A stretch of 40,009 bases of DNA from the NCBI GenBank assembly GCA_017518185.1, contig JAFWWB010000056.1, positions 1 to 40,009 on the forward strand, read 5' to 3'. A model generated the notes under the pieces. It was not told where the DNA came from. It saw only the letters and a program-made list of their open reading frames with translations, and ran no database searches. The position numbers and the translations under genes are program-made. Position 1 is the stretch's first letter. Each line of letters starts with the position of its first letter. Shown here piece after piece: positions 14,701-22,977 of the stretch. Source of the DNA: Lachnospiraceae bacterium (GTDB taxonomy: Bacteria > Bacillota > Clostridia > Lachnospirales > Lachnospiraceae).

Positions 14701-17264
14701 TTATCCAGTACTACCTTATATGCTGTATCCCAGGATGAACCGTCAGGTCTGTATTCGGCGCTGTATCTCACGGCTATCTCGGCAGCTCTGAACTTTGCAA
14801 TCTTTTCAAGGCCGCCGTCCGCCTGGATCTCGGTCTTTCCTGCCGCCTTACGTATGCTGTTGATCGAAGCAACACCCTTTCTCGCCTCTGTCTGTCCGTA
14901 TTTGACGGTAATGGTCATATCAGAAGTCTCTGAAGCCTTGGTAACTTCAACTTCGCATACCGCTTCAACATTGCTGCAGGTGGAGCTTACGGTGATCTTG
15001 CATTTACCCTCGGCCACAGCAGTGACAAGTCCGGTTGTGGAAACTGTCGCGATCTTTGTATTGCTGCTGTTGTAGCTCACGCTGTCATCCGCGCCCTCGG
15101 GAGAAACAGTAAAGCTTATCTGTTTTTTACTGCCCTTCTGGATGCTCAGTTTGTCCTTCTTGAGGGTGATGCTCTGGGGCAGCACCTTGGATGAGATATC
15201 ATAGCTGAGTTTGGTTGTCTTGCCGTTATAGACTACATCTGCAGTGAGCCTGGCGCTGCCGGTCTTCTTTGCGGTGATCTTTCCGGCGCTTATGTCTGCA
15301 AGAGAGGTATCGCTGAGTGTCCAGCTGAAGGCATCCAGATGTGCCTTCTTCGCGCTTCCCTTTACGGTGACCTGTGCGGTGACCGAAGGAAGATCAGCTG
15401 CCACGCCCGGAACAAGATTAAGAGTGCTGCCGTTTGCCGGATCCACAGCCACTTCCTTTTTGGTTATATCGGACTTAAGCACAGCGACCGGAACGATCTG
15501 TGCCCCGTCCTTTGAAGGTTTTGCGGTCGTACCGCTCTTTGTATCGGAAAACTCCGCTACCCATATGTACTTTCCGTCGTATATGCCATAGGAGAAACCG
15601 GCATATTTCATATCAGTATCCAGAAGGACCGCGCTGCTCTTGGAAGACAGGGCGACTACGGCGCCGCCTGCAGTGTTGCAGCTGGAATCACTTGAAACAA
15701 AGCATTCCTTAAAGCTGCCTTCAAGCCCGGAGAATACGGTAGTATAATTCCTGCCGTCAGGCCTTGTAGTGCTTGCATTTATACCCAGCTCCGCCGCACG
15801 GATCATAGCCTTTTCAGTCAGGCCGTAGTCTATCGTGAGAGCCTCCGCTCCCGCGTCGCTCCTTCTTAAGTTTATCGCTGCAAGAAGTTTTTCTGCTTCG
15901 GTCTGGTCGTAAACTACATCTATATCCACCGCTTCGGTGTCAGGCAGGACTTCTTCTTCTCCGCCGCCTTCTACCTTTACCGGATAGCTGAAATTCTTTG
16001 AAGTACCGTTAAAATTTACCTTGCAGGAAGCTGTCGTGCTGCCGCTCTTCAAAAACTTCAGTTTTCCGTCAATAACTGCAGCTACAGAGGTATCGGTAAC
16101 AGTCCAGCTGACGTCGGTAACTGGGAACTGTATGTCCATATTCTTTCCGAAAGCGTTCTCTATGGTGAGCTTTCCGTTGAATGCCGGAAGATCAGCGGTC
16201 TCTCCGGCTTTTGCTGAGATTTCAGTACCGTCTGCAACTTCAGCCGTAGGTCCCGTAAGCGATCTTATAGTGTCTAGATTCTTCGATATCTCAACTACAA
16301 CCTGAGTGCCGGAAGTGCCGACATCTGTCTTTGCTGCTCCTGAATTGTCGTAACCGAAATCCTGTACCCAGTATTCATAACCCTTATATTTTACATGGGC
16401 GATACCTATGGTCTTCAGGCCACTGCTGAGCATATTTCTTCTATGGCCCTGTCCGCTGTAGTTTTCATTGGTCTCAAGCCAGCCGTCATATACCTGCGCA
16501 GCAGTCGTGTAGCTGTTATAGCCGATAGCGATGTTCTCACCACTCACGTAAGAAGACGCCGTATAACACATAGTTCCGTTCGGTCTTTCATGATCAAACG
16601 AAAAGATAAGCTCCGCTGCCCTCTGCATAGCCGCTTTTTCCAGCTCATAATCATAAGTCAGAGCACTGAGCTGGAGATTTTCCTTCTTGGTGCTGTTGTC
16701 ACTGTTCCAGTACCATGCAGTTCCGCTTGTCCTGTATTCATTGATCATGGCAAGCATGGACCTTGCGCCTTCCTGGTCGAAGGTTACTGTGACAGGGATA
16801 TCAATACAGCCTTCAGAGGCGGCGACAACCTCTATTTCTTCATCCGGATCATATAAAAATGCTTCCCCGAGTAATGTATTACCATCAGAAGAGTCGTTTC
16901 CGATAAGCTTTTCTTCCTCCTCTTCGGAAGCATCTTCTGATTCTTCACTCTCAGATTCTTCTTTCTGAGTATCCTTTTCTTCCGGCTCTTCAGTTTCCTC
17001 TTCCTCCGCTTCCCCGGCTTCTTCAGCTTCCTCCGCATCATTTTCGGAAGCTTCTTCCTCTTCCGCATCATCAGCCTCACAGCTATCCTCATACTCTTCC
17101 CCGGAGTATTCTTCATCCGGGCTTTCTTCAGCCTCTTCAAGATCTGCCTCTTCTGAAGCCGTCTCCTCCGCCGCAAAAACGTTTAAGGGAGAAGCCATCT
17201 CTCCCGCCAGCAGCGCCGCAGTCATAACGGCGCACAGCATCTTCCTTACTTTCATTTTTCTCAT
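11766..17264 (-). CDS. Giant secreted protein with three CAP domains, Big2 domains and C-terminal surface repeats
   Basis: 1832 residues. Signal peptide 1-31 (KMKVRKML, hydrophobic stretch, cleavage near VFA-AEE), then a Glu/Asp-rich segment (about 32-120). CAP/SCP domain 1 (about 160-305) keeps H224, the GENIAIGY box (E243) and GHRRNML (H274). Two more CAP-like domains (about 448-575 and 782-910) have lost the His/Glu boxes. Big2 Ig-like domains lie at about 692-775 and 1040-1122, a chitobiase-C-like segment at 1128-1210, and about seven degenerate repeats from 1238 to the end with the pattern Y-x-G, then GTDY, then GxYxG. No LPXTG or membrane anchor is visible, so attachment to the wall is unexplained. 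ATG 17264 follows AGGAGG. Lies 13 bp after the other giant, same operon. Role: exported surface or matrix protein; ligand unknown. Confidence 0.92.
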   Translation of the reverse strand: MRKMKVRKMLCAVMTAALLAGEMASPLNVFAAEETASEEADLEEAEESPDEEYSGEEYEDSCEADDAEEEEASENDAEEAEEAGEAEEEETEEPEEKDTQKEESESEESEDASEEEEEKLIGNDSSDGNTLLGEAFLYDPDEEIEVVAASEGCIDIPVTVTFDQEGARSMLAMINEYRTSGTAWYWNSDNSTKKENLQLSALTYDYELEKAAMQRAAELIFSFDHERPNGTMCYTASSYVSGENIAIGYNSYTTAAQVYDGWLETNENYSGQGHRRNMLSSGLKTIGIAHVKYKGYEYWVQDFGYDNSGAAKTDVGTSGTQVVVEISKNLDTIRSLTGPTAEVADGTEISAKAGETADLPAFNGKLTIENAFGKNMDIQFPVTDVSWTVTDTSVAAVIDGKLKFLKSGSTTASCKVNFNGTSKNFSYPVKVEGGGEEEVLPDTEAVDIDVVYDQTEAEKLLAAINLRRSDAGAEALTIDYGLTEKAMIRAAELGINASTTRPDGRNYTTVFSGLEGSFKECFVSSDSSCNTAGGAVVALSSKSSAVLLDTDMKYAGFSYGIYDGKYIWVAEFSDTKSGTTAKPSKDGAQIVPVAVLKSDITKKEVAVDPANGSTLNLVPGVAADLPSVTAQVTVKGSAKKAHLDAFSWTLSDTSLADISAGKITAKKTGSARLTADVVYNGKTTKLSYDISSKVLPQSITLKKDKLSIQKGSKKQISFTVSPEGADDSVSYNSSNTKIATVSTTGLVTAVAEGKCKITVSSTCSNVEAVCEVEVTKASETSDMTITVKYGQTEARKGVASINSIRKAAGKTEIQADGGLEKIAKFRAAEIAVRYSAEYRPDGSSWDTAYKVVLDKEIKTRKELIAKGVKTAEEAVNSWKTSAALTDSDYIRGALGHVVFNGTDYWVLELAGAQLGGMDEKADDSERDVTISCLTEKITSVTIRSDKDVKKMISCNNGDKLTLPVFTATVKYNGHEPNDKEFPVKVDLKENVTWSLADPEFGAINSDKTKLTVAKEEDTVLTATVSIGGTVKEFAYNIHVRVHVKSVELDKSSANLEKNETLQLGWKVLPENADNKNVSFESEDTYVATVSKTGLVKAVGAGSTKVIVRSEDNKEAYAACIINVDYINSLEAPVITADGDALDKNGRIFIKCNTPDAEIRYTLDGSYPDKEHGKIYTAPFGIDKDLTVKAVAYKLDGDKRMESPEASRSFSFIAEDWGDVRVEDRDSYGYASPEELPEGIWISSVDVKTPVYNGKAQKPAGYVVYCHSTMLKLKTDYSLSYKNNKNASKNAEAVFKFKGNYTGQKTVYFEIAQADLGSAVIAPVNLKDKGAVQSAKPVVKVDGRTLKNGTDYSMDSAATQSAPGRYTVNISGIGSYKGSNSFSFTILAADRPDLSKAKVSIPAQPYMGAGYYKTIAQLKDKNGSVPQVKAGSTVLTDADFDSRIINGDSAGKAVLVLSAKDGHSVGEKHISFNIKGTEVKKGLVIDQIADQAYTGSQIRPDVTVRYNGTVLKEGTDYTLEYGANIKTGKGKVTITGIAASGFSGKVTKTFKINKTSIAGGTVEYAVKTVYAKGGATPAVTLTVGGRKLIQGTDFTVKYSNNKAPFSLPAGRSFGEFSKAPKITIRGKGGYTGKIDGLCFEIEKQALSNVTGYAPDVVYSGKANVYKSKPVLTDLNGKKLSAGSDYEKDYSIAYSATVLVKQSDKPSELIRTAGMTVRPTDIIPAGTVLMIELSATEKSSYSGSTKVYFTVGAQDISKASAAVSDRVYSGSVICPSNEDISLTIGGVKVPDEGFEITGYINNVKAGTAKVTVRGKGNYCGVKTISFKIAKRPAV

Positions 17265-17277
17265 CTCTGACCTCCTT

Positions 17278-20200
17278 TTATTTCACAGCCTTAAGTTTAT
17301 TTCCGTTCTTTTCGATGCTCAGGGAATCTCCGTTTGCGGAGCTGAGGAAGAGAAGCTTATCCCCCTTATTTCCCTGATCGTCTTTGGCAAAGATATCACC
17401 CTTGAAGCTCTTCACCGCCTTTATGGTATCACCTGCCGCATAACGCAGCGGATTGCCGTTACTGTCCCTGAGTTCCAATATAAGGCTCTTTCCCTTATAG
17501 TAAACGCCGCCGTATCCGACGTTGAGCTGACGGGAGCATAGCAGACTCTCATCCGCATTTGACACGATCCCGTAAGCCTTTACGGAGCCGTTCACTGTAA
17601 CATTGCCTTTTACAGTGAACCATCCCGAGGTGGACACGCCATCCACAGTGGTGTTTTTCAGGCTGACTCCGTTGTTCTTTGCATTTATCTTAACGTTCTT
17701 TCCTCCCGAGGAGAGATGAACGCTGTCAAATGAGGTATAGCATCCGGGGCTTACAGTCTTTGTCGAACCGCAGTCTATCTCTTTCACGCCTTTTGATCCT
17801 GTAATGTAAAGCTGCCCCTTATTGAGTGCGGGTAATGTGAGCTTTTCCACGGTAATATCCTGATTGACATAGATAAAATATTGCTTTGTTTTGTCGGCCA
17901 TGGCAGCATAAGCACAGTCAAGATTCCTGTAATATCCCATGCTTATCCACTTTTCAGCCCCTCCTTCTTCGGGGACATCCCATCTCCACAGGCTGAGAGC
18001 TTCGGCGTTCTCTGCCTTAAGCTTGTTGCCGTAGAGAAAAGCATTCATCTGCCGGCCTTCGGAATCCTTATTGCTGACATAAACATTCGCTCCGTCAAAA
18101 GCCTTCCCGGTAACTTTAAGTATCTGTGTGCCGCCGGGAACAGCCGCACCGTTCTCATAGATTATCGTAAGCTTTCCGTTAACATTCTTAACAGCAGTCT
18201 TTTTAGCATTGTCCTTCCATACATAGACAGTGGCGTCACCCACGTCCGAAATATCAGTGGAACCTCCTGTATTCAGTCTTCCGTTGAACAGACTGACCCC
18301 GCTCAGCTTTTTGGATACAGTCAGCAGCTTATCCTTTGATACGTCGACAAGAGCGAAGTTTTTTAACGTTTCCGTCTTCACGGAGCCTTCGAGGATAAGC
18401 TCCGAACTCTTCGTCCCGCTGATAGTGCCTGCGGCTGCCAGATCTTTTTTTATAGTCACCCTTCTTCCTGCGGTCACCTTGACAGAAGGCTTCTTGGAGA
18501 CTGATGAACTCACTTTGCAGTCAAGTATCAGGTTGCAGTTGGCGGTTATCGTCGGGCTCTTCAGCCTGAGCTCACCGCCGGTGATCTTAATAGTGAAATC
18601 CCCCCTGGGAGTGCTCACGGCTTTCTGCTCATCAAGTACGCTGCCGATCTCAAAGACATATTCTTTTGCGGTACTTCCGTTCTTCTGCTCCTTCTGTATG
18701 GCCGCAAAAGCCTCTTTGAGCGTCGGGTATTGCCCGCCGGCGCCTATCGATATGCCCTCCGAAGCATCCTGGGCTTTCTCTTCTGCCTTTACATACACGG
18801 AATAAACGGCTCTGGTATTCTGGTACTTTATCGTAAGCTGCTGTGTGCCTGTCTTTGTATTATCATAGCCGCTCACCATATCCGCAGTAAGCGTGATGGT
18901 AACGATCCGGCCTTCCTGATAATACAGTTCAACTTTGCCTCCCGTGAGATCCAGCTCTTCACCGAGCACATACTCTGTTTTAGAGGGTACGACGATCACT
19001 ATGCCCTCCGGAAGGGCGTCACTTTCAGCAGAATCTTTGCAATTAACAGTACAGTTTTCAGGGATAGCCGCTTCGTTCTTAAGCACTGTATCCCACTGTT
19101 GTTTTGATCCGCCAAAGGATATGGAGGCAAGAGATGTGCAGCCGGCAAAGGCATCTTTATCGATAGAGAGCAGCGTACCGTGAAGCGTAACACTCTCCAA
19201 CGCGCTGCATCCGTAAAACATCTCGCTGCCTATGGCATCGACAGCGGACTGAACATAAACATTTTTTATCTTATTATCATTCTTGAATAAAGCCTTCCCG
19301 AGACCGGTCGTCCCGGATGGGATCGTGATATCGTCCGACAGTGAAAAAGTACTGCCAAATGCGCCGTCCCCAATAGATATGAGAGAATCTGGGAGCTTTA
19401 TGCTGTTTATTTTTGCGCAGTTGAATACCGCATAAGCACCTATCTGCTTTATACCCTCAGGAAAGACGAGCTTCGTGAGGTTTTTGTTATAAATAAACGC
19501 ATAAGCGCCAATCTTTTCGGTACCTGCGGGAATGCTGTACTCCCCTTCCCTGCAGTTCGGATAATAGACCAGGGTCTTTTTATCAGCAGTGAAGAGCACG
19601 CCGTCCACGGAACAGAAAGAACTGTTTCCCTCGGCAACACTGACCGAAGTGAATTTATTACCACGGACCATTCCGTATACATCTATGGCCGTGACCGAGA
19701 CCGGTATGGTGATGTCTCCGCCCTCGCCTCCGTAGGCGGTAAGTTTCCCGTTTACTATCGTAAACTCCTGCTTTTCCTTCCAGAGAGCGTAGAGCCGGAT
19801 ATCACTCTTTACAGGCGCTGAAAAATCATAAGCTTCCGTATAGTTTTCATCTGTATACCAGCCGCCGAAATCATATCCGTTCTTAACCGGATCCTCAGGC
19901 CTTACGGCTGTTTCACCCGCCTTAACGCTCTGCGGAGTGATATCGGAGCCTTCAAAGCTTACCGTATATACGGCAGTGCTCTCAAAACTGATCTTACAGC
20001 CTGCGGGGATGCCTGCCTCCGGCTTTTCCACAGCCTCCCACTGTTCCCTGCTTCCGGTAAAACAGATCTCGGCAAGAGCCGTCATTCCCGAAAAGGCATT
20101 TTTCTTTATCTCTTTAACGCCTGCGGGGATCGTAACTTTCGTTACAGCACTGCAGTTCTCAAAAGTGCGTTCATTTATCGTTGTGATACCGGTTCCCAAA

Positions 20201-22521
20201 ACTATGGAAGTAAGTTTACTATCACCGTTAAAGGCAGCCGCTCCGAGATTCGTAAGTCCGTCAGGAAGTACCAGTGCGCCTTCCGCCGATCCGTTATAAG
20301 CCAAAGCCCAGGAACCGATATACGAGACTGTCGAAGGTATGACCAGCTTTTTTAAACTGCCGTCATTAAGTATCCCCCAGGTGCCGATCCGCTTCAGTCC
20401 TTCCGGAAGGGAAAGCTCCTTGAGCGCCCCGGTATACATGATCGCGTAATCGCCTATCTCTTCGGTACCCGCCGGAACTGTATAAGAGCTATTCTTTGAC
20501 CCTCTGGGGTAAGCGATAAGCTTCTTTTTGTCTTTTGAAAACAGTACTCCGTCAACGGCGGTAAGGTCGTTATTGCCTTTTGCCACACTTATGGAAGTGA
20601 CGGTTTTATAAGTCCCGGCATTTTTGTTCAGGAAGCTGTTGGCGTCGATACTGCGTACATCGGCCGGTATGGTGATAGCACCGCCGTTTCCTGTATATGC
20701 AGTGAGAACTCCGTCCTCGATGATGAAATACTCATCCCCCCGCACGATCTGAGTCCAGCGGGCATAGAGCTGCAGATCCTTATAAAGATAATCCCCGAAG
20801 ACAAAGGGCGCAGCATAAGACGCATCCTCATAGAAACCGCCGAAACGGTATCCTGAGTTCTCCGGTATCTCCGGTCTTTCGGAAGGCATACCCCAGATAT
20901 ATTCCTGTGTTTTGAATGCAGGGCCGCTTCCGCTTTGATAGCTCAGCTTAACCTTCCTGCCCGCGTCGGTGACTATATCATTTTCCCTGTCGGGAAGCGT
21001 GATATCCCAGGATGCATATACATCCTGAGGTCTGTGGGCGTATGTTGTCGATTCGCTTTTTCCGTCCCCGCCAAAGGTGGCCTGGCTTTTATTATGCAGG
21101 TAGCTGTTCCAGTCTATATAGTCAGATTTTTTCTCACCTGTTTTTCCTTTGTTTTTGAATTCCGAACGGCAAAAACATTCCATCCAGCAGGTATCCTGAC
21201 AATACCAGTTCCCGTATAGCAGGACGTAATTATATGCGTGATAGTATTTCCATTCCTTTTTCCCTGTTTCCTTATTGTATTCTTCTTTCTTGTCGGAGAA
21301 AATGGTAACGGTGTCAACGCCTGCCATATTGCAGAAATATGTGGTAGCCATGGCGTATCCGGTACAGACACATTTCCTGTCACAGAGAGCTCCCGCTATA
21401 GTCTGGTTCCCGTAATCCCTGACCACCTCTCCGCTTGTGTTTTTCCGCTGCGCCCCTTTATCATCCAGGCTGGGTATCCAGCCGTATTCGATCACATGGT
21501 CGCATATAAGCTCAATGATCAGATTCTCTTTGTCGAGCGGCTCTTTGACGGCATTTATCTTCGGCATCCATTCAGCCGTGATGCTCTCTATCTCATCCCT
21601 GTAGCTGTTGATCCTGGCCCTGCTCCTGCATTCCCAGCTCACCGAGAAGCCTATCCAGTCATTTTTGTATATGGCGTCTTTTAAGAAGAAATATTTCGGA
21701 TTGGAGCGCAGAAAGACAAATATCACGCGCTCACGGCTGTCCTTGCCTATCTTTGTATTATCGTATGAAACATGCCCGAAACCGTACCTTTTGCAGCCGG
21801 TATCACTTTCCGTCCCAACCTCTGCAGGCTCGGCGGAACCGTAATAGAAGTCCTCACATTCAGCCTTTAATCCATCCCACAGCGTTTTTTCGTAACTGTT
21901 CAGCTGGTTGTAGAAATAAGCCGTACTGCTGTCATATTCGTTAAAGCCTGAGGCATCCCTGTCTGCGGCGATGCCTGTATCGTCACGCTGCTCTTCCCAT
22001 CTTTCCAGATAGGCTCCGGCTTCAGCATCTGAAAGCTCGATGATACGGTTGACATATACATCCGCATCGCTGTATTCGTTGAAGAAACCGGCATCTTCTT
22101 CCTGAAGCTCATCCTCTGATGCTTCTTCTTCCTCTTCTCCGGAAGTTTCTTCAGCCGCCTCTTCGGCCTCATCACTGCATTCTTCGCCGGCTTCTGCTGC
22201 TTCGATGCCGCTATACTCTTCCTCTTCTGCTTCTTCCTCGCAGGCTTCCTCTGCTTCTTCTGCATCTTCGGGAGCAGATTCCTCCTGTTGCTCCGCAACC
22301 CCTAGCCGGGGCGGCACCTTATCCGCTTCGCGGACAAGGTCAGCGTCATCTTCGCTTTCCTCTGCCTCATCCATGGACAGAGTCTCTTCTTCCGCAGCAT
22401 CTTCTGCCGCAAAAGCACTTAAGGGAGAGGTTACCTCTCCCGTTAAAAGCGCTGCCGTCAAAACGGCACATAATAACTTTTTGATCTTCAAATCCTTCAC
22501 CTGCACATGTCTGTATTGCAC
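17278..22521 (-). CDS. Giant secreted protein with transglutaminase-like, InlB-type and LRR_5 (BspA-like) repeats
   Basis: Up to 1747 residues. Signal peptide (about 11-38, KIKKLLCAVLTAALL, SAFA-AED) and a Glu-rich segment (about 39-145) closely resemble those of the neighbouring giant. A transglutaminase-like domain (about 300-450) has C386 (VCTGYA), H428 (HAYNYV) and D443 (NWYCQD), so the Cys-His-Asp triad is present. An InlB-type repeat (about 522-590), LRR_5 block (about 600-830), second InlB-type repeat (about 850-915) and second LRR_5 block (about 920-1165) follow, then an Ig-like segment and a beta-rich C-terminus that I cannot assign. No LPXTG. The start is uncertain: the longest frame opens at GTG 22521, only about 6 nt after the predicted transcript start; no downstream start codon has ideal Shine-Dalgarno spacing. 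Confidence 0.9.
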   Translation of the reverse strand: MQYRHVQVKDLKIKKLLCAVLTAALLTGEVTSPLSAFAAEDAAEEETLSMDEAEESEDDADLVREADKVPPRLGVAEQQEESAPEDAEEAEEACEEEAEEEEYSGIEAAEAGEECSDEAEEAAEETSGEEEEEASEDELQEEDAGFFNEYSDADVYVNRIIELSDAEAGAYLERWEEQRDDTGIAADRDASGFNEYDSSTAYFYNQLNSYEKTLWDGLKAECEDFYYGSAEPAEVGTESDTGCKRYGFGHVSYDNTKIGKDSRERVIFVFLRSNPKYFFLKDAIYKNDWIGFSVSWECRSRARINSYRDEIESITAEWMPKINAVKEPLDKENLIIELICDHVIEYGWIPSLDDKGAQRKNTSGEVVRDYGNQTIAGALCDRKCVCTGYAMATTYFCNMAGVDTVTIFSDKKEEYNKETGKKEWKYYHAYNYVLLYGNWYCQDTCWMECFCRSEFKNKGKTGEKKSDYIDWNSYLHNKSQATFGGDGKSESTTYAHRPQDVYASWDITLPDRENDIVTDAGRKVKLSYQSGSGPAFKTQEYIWGMPSERPEIPENSGYRFGGFYEDASYAAPFVFGDYLYKDLQLYARWTQIVRGDEYFIIEDGVLTAYTGNGGAITIPADVRSIDANSFLNKNAGTYKTVTSISVAKGNNDLTAVDGVLFSKDKKKLIAYPRGSKNSSYTVPAGTEEIGDYAIMYTGALKELSLPEGLKRIGTWGILNDGSLKKLVIPSTVSYIGSWALAYNGSAEGALVLPDGLTNLGAAAFNGDSKLTSIVLGTGITTINERTFENCSAVTKVTIPAGVKEIKKNAFSGMTALAEICFTGSREQWEAVEKPEAGIPAGCKISFESTAVYTVSFEGSDITPQSVKAGETAVRPEDPVKNGYDFGGWYTDENYTEAYDFSAPVKSDIRLYALWKEKQEFTIVNGKLTAYGGEGGDITIPVSVTAIDVYGMVRGNKFTSVSVAEGNSSFCSVDGVLFTADKKTLVYYPNCREGEYSIPAGTEKIGAYAFIYNKNLTKLVFPEGIKQIGAYAVFNCAKINSIKLPDSLISIGDGAFGSTFSLSDDITIPSGTTGLGKALFKNDNKIKNVYVQSAVDAIGSEMFYGCSALESVTLHGTLLSIDKDAFAGCTSLASISFGGSKQQWDTVLKNEAAIPENCTVNCKDSAESDALPEGIVIVVPSKTEYVLGEELDLTGGKVELYYQEGRIVTITLTADMVSGYDNTKTGTQQLTIKYQNTRAVYSVYVKAEEKAQDASEGISIGAGGQYPTLKEAFAAIQKEQKNGSTAKEYVFEIGSVLDEQKAVSTPRGDFTIKITGGELRLKSPTITANCNLILDCKVSSSVSKKPSVKVTAGRRVTIKKDLAAAGTISGTKSSELILEGSVKTETLKNFALVDVSKDKLLTVSKKLSGVSLFNGRLNTGGSTDISDVGDATVYVWKDNAKKTAVKNVNGKLTIIYENGAAVPGGTQILKVTGKAFDGANVYVSNKDSEGRQMNAFLYGNKLKAENAEALSLWRWDVPEEGGAEKWISMGYYRNLDCAYAAMADKTKQYFIYVNQDITVEKLTLPALNKGQLYITGSKGVKEIDCGSTKTVSPGCYTSFDSVHLSSGGKNVKINAKNNGVSLKNTTVDGVSTSGWFTVKGNVTVNGSVKAYGIVSNADESLLCSRQLNVGYGGVYYKGKSLILELRDSNGNPLRYAAGDTIKAVKSFKGDIFAKDDQGNKGDKLLFLSSANGDSLSIEKNGNKLKAVK

Positions 22522-22533
22522 AAAACCTCAAGG

Positions 22534-22562
22534 ATTATATCATATTTTTTGGTGATTATCAA
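22534..22562 (-). promoter_or_regulatory. Promoter of the two-giant operon
   Basis: Minus strand TTGATA (22562-22557), 17-bp spacer, TATAAT (22539-22534). Start near 22527. It drives the 17278-22521 gene and, through a 13-bp junction, the 11766-17264 gene. Confidence 0.75.
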
Positions 22563-22601
22563 TGAATTGTTTAAGGAAATCCCCTTTTTCTTTTTACACA
22601 G

Positions 22602-22826
22602 TTACCTTTGCTTACTCTTTTTTTCTATTGTTCGCATATCAGCTTTTGTAATGAATTCATAATCGGTTTTGAGGCCACATATTGAATGCAGATCATCTGT
22701 GAGCTTGTCACGGATATAAGTTGGCATATAGCCTTGCTCTTTAACATCTGCGAATTTCATGGACTTCAGTTTATCGAGGATTTCTTCACAAGTGTATTTG
22801 TTTTCCAGTTGTTTTTCTAGCTTCAA
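22602..22826 (-). pseudogene. C-terminal remnant of an insertion-sequence transposase
   Basis: About 74 codons, opening at TTG with no ribosome-binding site. The sequence (LEKQLENKYTCEEI, then FADVKEQGYMP, then LTDDLHSICGLKTDYEFITK) matches, from memory, the last 70 residues of clostridial DDE transposases of the IS1634/IS4 type. The catalytic core is missing: reading the same frame upstream meets TAA near 22863, and neither other frame continues the family. No terminal inverted repeats were found. A dead scrap left by deletion, located just upstream of the giant-operon promoter. The exact IS family is uncertain. Confidence 0.7.
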
Positions 22827-22922
22827 CGATTTCTGTTCATTCTGGTTTCCTGGAAAACATTATCTCTTTTACATTATCCGCAAGACTTATCATCTTTCTT
22901 CTCCCAAAACTTTTTTTGCGCA

Positions 22923-22950
22923 TTAAAACAGATCGTGTAAACACGATCCG
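22923..22950 (-). terminator. Terminator after the soluble MCP gene
   Basis: Minus strand stem GATCGTG / CACGATC with a TTTA loop, followed by TGTTTTAATG, about 28 nt past the MCP stop. Confidence 0.75.
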
Positions 22951-22977
22951 TTCCAACATTCATATAACTACGTCTGA

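Noticed and set aside
16832-17176. Arg/Lys-rich frame opposite reading of the acidic region, and the similar one at 21900-22298
   Set aside because: Alternative frames of GAA/GAG-rich codons in the acidic spacers of the two giants; low-complexity artefacts.
22837-22893. 18-codon frame with a weak ribosome-binding site between the MCP terminator and the transposase scrap
   Set aside because: Too short, no promoter and no recognisable product; may be part of the degraded insertion sequence.
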